14,538 nucleotides of DNA, taken from Actinotalea sp. (GTDB lineage Bacteria; Actinomycetota; Actinomycetes; Actinomycetales; Cellulomonadaceae). Positions 1-6,800 of the stretch are shown piece by piece. The stretch is taken from assembly GCA_014360395.1 (NCBI GenBank), contig JACIXM010000198.1, positions 1 through 14,538 of the forward strand, in the 5' to 3' direction. The notes beneath the pieces were generated by a model. The model worked only from the letters and a program-made list of their open reading frames with translations. It was not told where the DNA came from and ran no database searches. The translations under genes were made by a program, and so were the position numbers. Position 1 is the stretch's first letter; the number at the start of each line of letters is the position of its first letter.

Positions 1-77
1 CCGGCGGCGAGGACCCGTACGTCCTCGCCGAGGAGCTGCGGGCCCGCCACCGGGGTGCCTGGCAGCCACCCGGCTGA
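1..77 (+). CDS. C-terminal end of an unrecognised protein (5' truncated by window edge)
   Basis: One frame (codons from base 3) reads GGEDPYVLAEELRARHRG and a few more residues before a TGA at 75-77. Codons are almost all G/C-ending, as in the certain genes here, and the next gene starts 36 bases later in the same direction, so this is probably the end of a real gene. The roughly 24 visible residues, acidic and helical with a W-Q-P-P-G tail, are too few to name a family. Another frame is also open across this stretch, so the reading frame itself is not certain. Confidence 0.45.
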   Translation, partial: GGEDPYVLAEELRARHRGAWQPPG

Positions 78-101
78 CCGCTGCGCGGGGCCGCGACCTG
101 C

Positions 102-107
102 GAGAAT
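102..107 (+). promoter_or_regulatory. Candidate -10 element of a leaderless NUDIX gene
   Basis: The hexamer GAGAAT, preceded by TG one base upstream (extended -10 look), lies exactly 6 bases before the ATG at 114. That places the expected transcription start on or next to the A of ATG. No Shine-Dalgarno sequence lies between. The same hexamer-spacing-start arrangement recurs before six other genes in the window. I see no convincing -35. Confidence 0.45.
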
Positions 108-113
108 CGGGCC

Positions 114-581
114 ATGCCGCCCGCAGACGCCTCCGTCGTGGTCGTCGCGGCCGCGCTGGTCGACGACCTGACCTCGCCGCGTCGTCTGCTCGCCGCGCGG
201 CGCGCGCGCCCGCTGGAGCTGGCGGGCCGGTGGGAGTTCCCGGGCGGCAAGGTCGACGACGGCGAGACACCGGAGGAGGCGCTGCACCGCGAGCTCCGCG
301 AGGAGCTCGGTGTCGAGGTGGAGCTGGGGGACGAGCTCCTCCCGCCCCACCCGGAGGGCTGGCGGATCTCCCCGCGCCACGTGATGCGGCTGTGGCGCGC
401 CGTCGTCGTCGACGGCACACCCGAGCCGCTCGTGGAGCACGACGCCGTGCGGTGGCTGGAGCCGGGTGGGTGGCTGGACGTGCCGTGGCTCGACGCCGAC
501 GTCCCCATCGTCGAGGCGCTCGCGGCGCAGGTCGGCGCGACGTCGACCGCTCCGACCGGCACCCCCGACGGGAGGTCGTGA
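114..581 (+). CDS. NUDIX hydrolase, MutT type ((deoxy)nucleoside triphosphate pyrophosphohydrolase)
   Basis: A 155-residue cytosolic NUDIX enzyme. The complete NUDIX box runs from G45 to V67: G45, E51, R59-E60-L61, E63-E64 and G66 all fit the GX5EX7REUXEEXGU pattern, so the metal-binding glutamates are present. The W40-E41-F42-P43-G44-G45-K46 stretch just before the box is typical of the MutT/8-oxo-dGTPase branch. Family role: it hydrolyses oxidised or non-canonical NTPs to monophosphates plus pyrophosphate, cleaning the nucleotide pool. The sequence alone cannot separate 8-oxo-dGTP from CTP or other substrates, so I give no symbol. The ATG at 114 fits the motif start and sits 6 bases after a -10-like hexamer. 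The last base of its TGA is the first base of the next gene's ATG, so the two are probably cotranscribed and translationally coupled. Confidence 0.9.
   Translation: MPPADASVVVVAAALVDDLTSPRRLLAARRARPLELAGRWEFPGGKVDDGETPEEALHRELREELGVEVELGDELLPPHPEGWRISPRHVMRLWRAVVVDGTPEPLVEHDAVRWLEPGGWLDVPWLDADVPIVEALAAQVGATSTAPTGTPDGRS
571..575 (+). promoter_or_regulatory. Ribosome binding site deciding the start at 581
   Basis: GGAGG lies inside the last codons of the NUDIX gene, 5 bases before the ATG at 581. A GTG at 578 in the same frame would be only 2 bases away, which is too close. The site therefore favours ATG 581 and coupled translation through the TGATG overlap. Confidence 0.6.
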
Positions 582-1153
582 TGATCAAGGATCCTGTGCG
601 CCGCCACGAGCAGGCGGTCGGGGACGCGTCCGTCGTCGCACGGACCGGTCGCTCCCGGGAGGCGTGGTTCGCGCTGCTGGACGAGGCCGGTGCGGCGGGC
701 TGGACGCACACCGCCATCGCCCGGTGGTTGCGGGACCACCACGGCGTGGAGCCGTGGTGGTGCCAGTCCCTGACCGTCGCCTACGAGCAGGCGCGCGGGA
801 TGCGGGCACCGGGGCAGCGGCCCGACGGGACGTTCGAGGCGAGCTCGAGCGTGACGGTGCCCGTGGCCGTCGACGCGGCGTGGGCGTGGTGCAGCGATCC
901 CGACCGTCGCGCGGAGTGGCTCGACGAGCCCGTGGAGGTCCGGGGCGAGACGACGCACAAGACCGTCCGGCTGACGCTCGCGAACGGCCACCGCGTGCTC
1001 GTCAGCACCGACGCCCTCCCGGACGCGAAGGCCGGACCACGCACCCGCGTGACGATCACCCACCGCGGCCTCACCTCCGCCGAGGAGGTCGGCCCGTGCA
1101 AGGAGCGGTGGGCAGCCCGCCTCGGCCGGCTCAAGGAGCTCGCGACGGACTGA
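581..1153 (+). CDS. DUF4287 domain protein with SRPBCC-like C-terminal half
   Basis: 190 residues in two parts. Residues about 20-75 (TGRSREAWFALLD, then a W41-T-H segment, a W49-L-R-D-H-H-G segment and W59-W60-C61) match what I know of DUF4287, a small helical domain often annotated alone in actinobacteria. Residues about 84-188 look like an SRPBCC/START-type ligand-binding fold: an early beta strand with V-x-V-P-V, W101-W103, a D-P-D-R-R-x-E-W turn near 106-113, and a final amphipathic helix K174-E175-R176-W177 to K185. The biological role is unknown; nothing suggests a catalytic site. It follows the NUDIX gene with a one-base overlap and its own GGAGG. Its last 23 bases overlap the end of the convergent tag gene. 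No signal peptide or membrane segment is visible. The family call is from memory, without a search. Confidence 0.85.
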   Translation: MIKDPVRRHEQAVGDASVVARTGRSREAWFALLDEAGAAGWTHTAIARWLRDHHGVEPWWCQSLTVAYEQARGMRAPGQRPDGTFEASSSVTVPVAVDAAWAWCSDPDRRAEWLDEPVEVRGETTHKTVRLTLANGHRVLVSTDALPDAKAGPRTRVTITHRGLTSAEEVGPCKERWAARLGRLKELATD

Positions 1154-1784
1154 CGACCTGCTCGACGGGCCTGGGCCGACCGGCGCGCCGCCACCGTTCG
1201 GCCCCCGTGCCGACCGCCGAGGCCACGACCGGGCAGCCCGCCAGGTGGTCGTCGACCAGGCCGCAGGCCTGCATCGCGGCGTACGCCGTCGTCGGCCCGA
1301 CGAACCGGAAGCCCCGCGCCTTGAGGGCCTTCGCGCGCGCGCGCGACTCCGGCGTGGTCGCGGGGACCTCGGCGTAGGTCTCCGCGCGGGGTTCCCGCAC
1401 CCGCCGCTCCGGTGCGTGGGACCACAGCAGGTCGGTCAGCGTCTGCCCGTCGTCCCACAGCCCCAGGACAGCGCGGGCGTTGGCGATGCTCGCCTCGATC
1501 TTGGCGCGGTTCCGGATGATCCCCGCGTCGGCGAGGAGGCGGGCGACGTCCTCGTCGTCGAAGCGCGCGACGCGCTCGGGGTCGAAGCCCGCGAAGGCCT
1601 CCCGGAAGGCGGGACGCTTGCGCAGGACCGTGATCCACGCGAGGCCAGACTGGAACGCCTCGAGGCAGACCCGCTCGTAGAGCTCCCGGTCCCCGCGCAC
1701 CGGGACGCCCCACTCCGTGTCGTGGTACTGCTCGTAGAGCGGGTCGCCGTCGCCGAAGCAGCGGCCGGTCGGTGAGGTCGGCAT
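1131..1784 (-). CDS. tag: DNA-3-methyladenine glycosylase I
   Basis: A 217-residue member of the Tag family, slightly longer than the E. coli enzyme (187) because of a tail rich in R and P. It removes 3-methyladenine from alkylated DNA as the first step of base excision repair. The hallmark block C9, then D-P-L-Y-E-Q-Y-H21-D-T-E-W-G-V-P, matches E. coli closely. The zinc ligands C4, H17, H175 and C179 of E. coli correspond to C9, H21, H180 and C184. The catalytic-site glutamate E38 corresponds to E42 in the L-E-A-F-Q-S-G-L-A-W stretch. The G-I-I-R-N-R-A-K-I motif and the G-F-x-F-V-G-P-T-T-x-Y-A-x-M-Q-A-C-G-L-V block are present. The ATG at 1784 gives the expected N-terminus, with a CAGACT hexamer 6 bases upstream and no Shine-Dalgarno. 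It has its own promoter region (1785-1908) and converges with the upstream plus-strand pair. Confidence 0.95.
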   Translation of the reverse strand: MPTSPTGRCFGDGDPLYEQYHDTEWGVPVRGDRELYERVCLEAFQSGLAWITVLRKRPAFREAFAGFDPERVARFDDEDVARLLADAGIIRNRAKIEASIANARAVLGLWDDGQTLTDLLWSHAPERRVREPRAETYAEVPATTPESRARAKALKARGFRFVGPTTAYAAMQACGLVDDHLAGCPVVASAVGTGAERWRRAGRPRPVEQVVSPSRAP

Positions 1785-1790
1785 GCCCTG

Positions 1791-1796
1791 AGTCTG
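1791..1796 (-). promoter_or_regulatory. Candidate -10 element for tag (leaderless)
   Basis: On the minus strand CAGACT lies exactly 6 bases before the ATG at 1784, matching the xANNNT-plus-6 pattern seen before other genes here. The match to TANNNT lacks the first T, so on its own this is weak; the repeated spacing is the argument. Confidence 0.35.
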
Positions 1797-1908
1797 CTCC
1801 GGCCGGCGCCAGGACGTCGTGCCCGGGCCTCCGCCGTGGTGGACGCCGACGGCGCCGCGGGGCCTGTGCAGCGAGCGGTCGCACCGCGGTAGCGCCGCGC
1901 ACCGGCAC

Positions 1909-1944
1909 CGCTGACCCGCGGTACCGCGGTACCGCGGGTCAGCG
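1909..1944 (-). terminator. 36-bp perfect palindrome over the beta-propeller gene's stop codon
   Basis: The arm CGCTGACCCGCGGTACCG (1909-1926) is followed immediately by its exact reverse complement (1927-1944), with no spacer. The minus-strand TGA of the beta-propeller gene (1939-1941) lies inside one arm. As RNA it would fold into a very stable GC hairpin. No T-run follows, so a Rho-assisted or L-shaped actinobacterial terminator is the simplest reading. It also separates that gene from tag. A protein-binding palindrome is an alternative. Confidence 0.6.
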
Positions 1945-2276
1945 CAGGACGACGAAGTCCTCCCCGCCCCCGCGCGGGGCGACCGCGACGACGGCCCGGC
2001 CGAAGCGCTCGACCATCCGCGTCCCGTCCGGGAGCCGCGTGGTCCACACCTCGCGGCCCGACGCGAGGTCGAAGGTCGTCAGCGTCATACGGCCGTCGCG
2101 GTTCCCGGTGAGGGCAATTCGGACGCCGTCGGTGATCGTGGGCGAGGTCGCGCCCTCCACGGCGTCGTCCAGCACGACCTCCCACAGCGTCTCGCCGTTT
2201 CGGACGTCCAGCGCCGCGAGGCGGTCCCGCCCGGACAGCACGAGGCGTCCGTCAAGCAGGGCGCGGGTGCGGCCGT

Positions 2277-3320
2277 TCAGCGCTCGCTCCACAGCTCGGC
2301 CCCGCTCGTCACGTCGACCCCGACCACGACGCCCTCGCGCTGGACCAGGGTGACCGTCTCGTCGTCCCCCACGACGTCGACGCCGAAGGACCGGCCCTCC
2401 AAGGTGGCCGTCGGGGCGCCGTCGGGGGCGAACCATGTGCCCGTGGTGGCGCTCGTCCAGATGCCGACGCCGTGCGTCGGCGAGACCAGCACCGGCAGCT
2501 GATCCAGCTCCGGACCGACCCCCGCGTCGCGGGCCAGCTCGTGGAGGACCTGGCCGTCGTGGTCGAGGAGGACCGCGCCGGCCCTGCTGCGGACGACGAC
2601 GAGGTCACCGCTCGCCACGAGCCCGTCGACCCAGCCCGCGGCGGGGTCCTCGGACAGCGCTGGGAGCGGGGTCTGCCAGAGCACCTCCTCCGCCGCCAGA
2701 TCGACCCGGACCAGCGCCCGCGACGTCCCGTCGACCGGGTCCACGTACACGAGGTCGCCGTCGATCGACGTCAGCGGCTGGCCGTACACCAGCGACCCGT
2801 CCGTGACCGCCGGTAGCCGGGTGACGTCGCCGGAGGCCGGGTCCACGAGTCGCCAGTCGAAGAACGGCATGCTCTGCCCGTCGCGGTCCTCCTGCACGGG
2901 CAGGGCGCACAGGAGCAGTGGCCCGCTCGCACCCGCGACCTCGGCGGCGCACTCCCCGGCGACGCCGTCCGGCCCCTCGATGCGCCACCGTTCCTCGCCG
3001 GTCGCGACGTCCCGTGCGCTGAGGACGCCGGCGCCGTCGGCGGTTCCCGCGTGCTGCGCGACGAGCACGAGGTCGTCGGTCTGGACGACGCCCATCCCGA
3101 GCGAGCCGCGCCACGCCTCCTCCAGCGGCTCCGCGAGCGTGCCGACCACCCCGGGCACGTCGGCGTGACGCTCCAGCTCCGCCTGCCGTGCGCGCTCGTC
3201 GACGACGGCGTACGCCCCGGCACCCACGGCCAGGAGGCCGACCGCCGCGACCATCCACCAGCGCCGGGGCGCGGGACGGGCCCGGCCGGCCACCCCGCGC
3301 CCCGCATCCTCGTCCCGCAT
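2277..3320 (-). CDS. Longest readable piece of the PQQ-like beta-propeller gene (347 aa)
   Basis: This is the intact central reading frame of the damaged gene at 1939-3375, listed because it may still be translated. It runs from an ATG at 3320, which lies inside the upstream copy of the 13-bp repeat, to a TGA at 2277-2279. It holds the charged N-terminus, one membrane segment (residues about 21-40, start W21-W22-M23) and most of the propeller, ending right after the blade motif D-V-T-S-G-A-E-L-W. It lacks the last blades, which a complete propeller needs to close the ring. The GACGAGG before ATG 3320 touches the start codon, so spacing is poor for a Shine-Dalgarno. An inner-membrane anchored, outward-facing domain is inferred. 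Confidence 0.5.
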   Translation of the reverse strand: MRDEDAGRGVAGRARPAPRRWWMVAAVGLLAVGAGAYAVVDERARQAELERHADVPGVVGTLAEPLEEAWRGSLGMGVVQTDDLVLVAQHAGTADGAGVLSARDVATGEERWRIEGPDGVAGECAAEVAGASGPLLLCALPVQEDRDGQSMPFFDWRLVDPASGDVTRLPAVTDGSLVYGQPLTSIDGDLVYVDPVDGTSRALVRVDLAAEEVLWQTPLPALSEDPAAGWVDGLVASGDLVVVRSRAGAVLLDHDGQVLHELARDAGVGPELDQLPVLVSPTHGVGIWTSATTGTWFAPDGAPTATLEGRSFGVDVVGDDETVTLVQREGVVVGVDVTSGAELWSER

Positions 3321-3330
3321 CCTCGTCCCG
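3301..3330. repeat. 13-bp perfect tandem duplication near the 5' end of the beta-propeller gene
   Basis: CCCGCATCCTCGT occurs at 3301-3313 and again at 3314-3326, and the period-13 match continues through CCCG at 3327-3330. Thirteen is not a multiple of three. Removing one copy joins the frame that starts at ATG 3375 to the frame encoding the membrane segment and propeller (both read D-E-D-A-G-R-G across it). The extra copy is therefore the likely cause of the 5' frameshift. Confidence 0.85.
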
Positions 3331-3381
3331 GTGCTCGTCCTCGAGCTCGACCCGCGTCCCCCCGCCGTGCTGCATCGTCCG

Positions 3382-3387
3382 ACCCTA
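3382..3387 (-). promoter_or_regulatory. Candidate -10 element (TAGGGT) for the beta-propeller gene
   Basis: Minus-strand TAGGGT is followed by CGGACG and then ATG at 3375. This is nearly identical to TAGGGT-CGGCGG-GTG before the gene at 8792. It fits a leaderless start at 3375, not 3320, and so supports the view that the gene's original frame begins at 3375. Confidence 0.5.
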
Positions 3388-3444
3388 GCGAGGGCCTGCG
3401 ATCTCGATCATCCGGCCGGTCCGGGCTGCAGCAGGCGGGACGGC

Positions 3445-3633
3445 TCAGAAGCCGGTGCTGCGGCGGACAGCGAGCCGCGGGGCGTCGTCGTCGTGCTCGC
3501 GCGGGGTGCGCTCCGGCGCGACCGGCACCGACAGCAGGCCGTCCCGGACGGCGCCGAGCAGGGACGCGTCGACGCGGCGAGGCGTCGTCGTCAGCGCCTC
3601 GCGAGCGCGGGTCAGGTCGTTCGGGTCCGCCAT
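3445..3633 (-). CDS. Small protein of unknown function (62 aa)
   Basis: I do not recognise a family. The 62-residue protein starts MADPNDLTRAREALTT, has a V-D-A-S-L-L-G-A-V-R-D-G-L segment that should form an amphipathic helix, an acidic patch D49-D50-D51 in the second half, and a basic end (R-R-S-T-G-F). It has no signal peptide, membrane helix or Cys pairs. It looks real for two reasons. All but three codons end in G or C, like the neighbours. And minus-strand TACCCT lies 7 bases before the ATG, as in other leaderless starts here. It precedes the beta-propeller gene by 69 bases in the same direction, but that gene has its own promoter signal. Confidence 0.6.
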   Translation of the reverse strand: MADPNDLTRAREALTTTPRRVDASLLGAVRDGLLSVPVAPERTPREHDDDAPRLAVRRSTGF

Positions 3634-3640
3634 GGCGCCG

Positions 3641-3646
3641 AGGGTA
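3641..3646 (-). promoter_or_regulatory. Candidate -10 element (TACCCT) of the 62-aa gene
   Basis: Minus-strand TACCCT fits TANNNT and is followed by 7 bases and the ATG at 3633. No Shine-Dalgarno is present, which suggests a leaderless transcript. Confidence 0.45.
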
Positions 3647-3766
3647 TGACGAAGCCTCCGGGAGGGGGCACGAGCCGCGCCGGGTGGGACGCGGCGTGAC
3701 GCGCTGCTCGCCCTGCGGCCCGCGGGCGATGAACGACCCCGCTCGGTACCCCCGTGCGCCCCGAGA

Positions 3767-3782
3767 CCGTCCCTGCGGACGG
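3767..3782 (-). terminator. Second hairpin downstream of hrpA
   Basis: CCGTCC (3767-3772) pairs with GGACGG (3777-3782) around a 4-base loop. It lies about 45 bases beyond the hrpA stop and after the larger palindrome, so it may act as a back-up terminator. Without a T-run this is a weak call. Confidence 0.3.
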
Positions 3783-3796
3783 GGCGATGTCGTGCA

Positions 3797-3824
3797 GGTG
3801 CACCGGCGCGCGCGCCGGTGCACC
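3797..3824 (-). terminator. 28-bp perfect palindrome just after hrpA
   Basis: GGTGCACCGGCGCG (3797-3810) is followed directly by its exact reverse complement (3811-3824). The hrpA stop (3827-3829 on the minus strand) is 2 bases away, so the transcript would end in a stable GC hairpin. No T-run follows. The position makes termination of hrpA the natural role. Confidence 0.65.
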
Positions 3825-3826
3825 CG

Positions 3827-6800
3827 TCAGCCCGTCAGCGTCGTCCGGATGCGCTTGGCGGACACCGGCACCGGCGTCCCCAGCTGCTGGGCGAACAGGC
3901 TCACCCGCAGCTCCTCGAGCAGCCAGCGCACCTGGACGAGCCGCTCGTCGCGCGCGGCGTCCGGGGCCGCGGTGCGGGCGGCGGCCACGGCGTCGTCGTA
4001 CTCGTCCTGCAGCTCGTGGACCTGCCAGGCCAGGCCCTCGTCCCGCGTCGGGTTCTCGGCCGCCTTGGCCAGCCGGTGCAGCGCGGCGCGGAGGTAGCGC
4101 GTCAGGTGCGGCAGCCGCTGCGCGCCCGCCTCGGCGACGAAGCCGTCGTGGACGAGCCCGGCGAGCTGGTCCTTGAGGTCGGTGAGGGTGTTCAGCAGCG
4201 CCAGGCTCGACGTGCCGCGGATCGCCACGTCGAGCTCGCGCGCTACCGCCAGTACGGCGGCCGTGTCGCGGGCGACGACGTACGTGCGGTCCTCCAGCGC
4301 GTCGCGGGCGGCGGCGCGAGCGCGGGCGTACGTGTCCGCGTCGCGCACCGCGCCCGCCCCGCCGACCACGGCGCCCGCCCCGCCGACCACGGCGCCCAGG
4401 ATCGCGTCGAGTGCCGCGCGCTGGAGGTCCAGGACCAGGGCGTCGGTGGACCGGTAGGGGCTCGCGGCGAGCGTGAGCGACTCCGCAGCGGTCCAGCGGC
4501 TCGTGATCCGCCCGGTCGCCAGCGCGAGCTCGCCGAGGAGCAGCTCCCGGACGCCCTCGGGGTGCCGACGACGCTGCTGGGCGGGGTCCGCCAGCACCCG
4601 CACCGCGACGGCCGGCCGGGCGCCCTGGGCCGGCGATCCACCCCGGGCACCGGCTCGTGCCGAGGTCGTACCGGCCTGTGCCGCCGCACCGCCCGTGCGG
4701 CCGGCTCGCCCGTCCGCAGCGCCCCCTTCGACGACGAGCGTGGGGTAGCCCTGCACCGTGAGGCCGCCGACGGCGGTCGTCACCACCTCGGGCAGCCGCC
4801 CACCCGGCAGGTCGTCCGGCCAGGTGGAGAGCCCGTCCCGCTCGAGGTCGGTCGGCAGGCCCGCCCCCGCCGCCCCCGGTTCGAGAGCGGCACCCGCGCG
4901 CGAGGTCGGCGCCCCGGACGGCCGACCTCGCTCCGACGTGCCGACCTCGGCGGAGGGACCGGCCCTGCCCGGCCGGCCCGCGGCGTCGTCGGCGGCCTTC
5001 GCGTCGCGCTCGGCGACCGCGGCGCGGACGGCGTCACGGACGGCGGTGCGGACCGCACTCTGGGACTGGGCGGCCAGGCGGCGCTGCAGCACGAGCAGGT
5101 CGGTCCCCTCGTCGAGGACGACGGCCCCGCCGCCCCGCTCCTCGATCACCCGGAAGGTCATGCGCAGGTGGCCCGGCAGGCGGGCGTCGCGCCAGGCGTC
5201 GTCGGGGACCTCCACGTCGCGCAGCGCGCGGACTGCCCGGCTGAACGACTCCGCGAACGACGGCGCCATGTCCGCCGCCCGCACCGTGTCCTCCCACGAC
5301 GGCTCGTTCGCCCGCAGCCACGCGACGACCTCGCGCGCCACGTCGGGCGCGGGTACGAGCTGCACCCGCACCGGCTTGGGCAGGCCACGGATCGTGGCCG
5401 TGACCAGCTCCTCGAGCATGCCGGGTACGAGCCGGTCGAAGCCCTCGGGCCGCACGCGGTTGAGCACCTGGACGGGGATGTGGACGGTGACGCCGTCGGC
5501 GTCGGACCCGGGCTCGAACTGGTAGGTCAGCGGCAGGCGCAGGTCGCCCTGCTCCCACTCGGCCGGGAACTGCGCGAGGTCCGCCGCGGCGCCGGCGGCC
5601 TCCTCGGTGACGAGCATGTCCAGGTCGAAGGTGAGCAGGTCCGGGTCGTCGCGCTGGGCCTTCTTCCACCACTGGTCGAAGTGGCGCGCGGAGACGACGT
5701 CGGCCGGGACGCGCTCGTCGTAGAAGTCGAACAGGACGTCGTCGTCGACGACCAGCCCACGGCGGCGCGCGCGGTGCTCGAGCTGCTCGGCCTCGGCCAG
5801 GGTCGCCTGGTTGTCGTGGAAGAACCGATGGTGGGTCGTCCACTCGCCCTGCACGAGGGCGTGCCGGAGGAACAGCTCGCGGGCGTGCTCGGGGTCGACC
5901 TTGGCGAAGAGCACCTTGCGGCGCGCGACGATCGGGACGCCGTAGAGCAGCACCTTCTCGAAGGCGGTCGCGGCGCCCTGCTTGGTCGACCACGCCGGCT
6001 CGGAGTACGTGCGCTTGACCAGGTGCGGGGCGAGCTCCTCGGCCCACTCCGGCTGGATCCGGGCGGCGTCCCGTGCCCACAGCCGGGACGTCTCGACGAG
6101 CTCGCCGGCCATGACCCACGACGGCGGCTTCCTCGACAGCGGCGAGCCGGGGAAGATCGCGAACCGCGCCCCGCGCGCCCCGAGGTACTCGTTGCGCGCC
6201 TGCGGCTTGCGGCCGGGCCGGTCCCCCCGCCGGTCCTTGCCGGTCGGCCCGCCGACCCGCACCTCGGTGACCTCCTGCATCCCGATGTGCGACAGCAGCC
6301 CGGACAGCACCGCCTGGTGGATCCGGTCGGCGTCCCACGCCAGCCGCAGCGCGCCCGGTGCGGTGAGGTCGGCGTCGTCGTCGGCGGTGCCCACGCGGGC
6401 CGGGGGGCGGACGGTGATGCCGAGCGGCTTGGCCATCTCCTTGAGCTGCGCGACGACGTCCGCCCACTCCCGCAGCCGCAGGTAGTTGAGGTACTCGGCC
6501 TTGCACAGCCGCCGGAACGCCGAGCCGGAGAGCTCCCGCTGCTGCTCGCGGACGTAGTGCCACAGGTTGAGGTAGGACAGGAAGTCCGACGTCGGGTCGG
6601 CGAACCGGGCGTGCAGCTGGTCGGCCTGGGCGCGCTGCTCGGCCGGGCGCTCGCGCGGGTCCTGGATGGACAGCGCGGCGGCGATGACCATGACCTCGCG
6701 CGCGACGTCGCGCCGGCCGCCCTCGACGATCATGCGGGCCAGGCGGGGGTCCATGGGCAGGAGGGCGAGCGCGCGCCCGACGTCGGTGAGGCGCGTGCCG

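Larger units (their letters stand above)
1939..3375 (-). pseudogene. Membrane-anchored PQQ-like beta-propeller protein, frame broken at both ends
   Basis: Read with two corrections, this is one protein of about 475 residues: a short charged N-terminus beginning MQHGGGTRVELEDEHRDEDAG, an R-R-W-W-x-V-A-A-V-G membrane segment (about 3201-3260), then PQQ-type blades such as D-V-A-T-G-E-E-R-W, D-V-T-S-G-A-E-L-W, D-V-R-N-G-E-T-L-W and D-L-A-S-G-R-E-V-W. The start at 3375 has TAGGGT 6 bases upstream, but a 13-bp tandem duplication (3301-3326) throws that frame into nonsense. Near 2277-2290 the body frame hits TGA just after A-E-L-W-S-E-R, while the next blades continue in another frame (L-N-G-R-T-R-A-L-L-D-G-R-L) down to 1939; one missing base explains this. 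The family usually holds a periplasmic/extracellular beta-propeller of unknown partner. The alternatives are assembly errors, or a strain that starts at 3320 and makes a shortened protein. Confidence 0.6.

Noticed and set aside
230-580. Extension of the DUF4287 gene upstream through the NUDIX gene
   Set aside because: The translation there is Arg-rich nonsense opposite a perfect NUDIX box in the other frame; GGAGG supports ATG 581.
781-1908. A 375-codon minus-strand frame across tag
   Set aside because: It is a different frame from the clear Tag protein and has no motifs.
2270-2295. Programmed -1 frameshift in the beta-propeller gene
   Set aside because: No slippery heptamer, and the second lesion at 3301-3326 makes plain decay or assembly error more likely.
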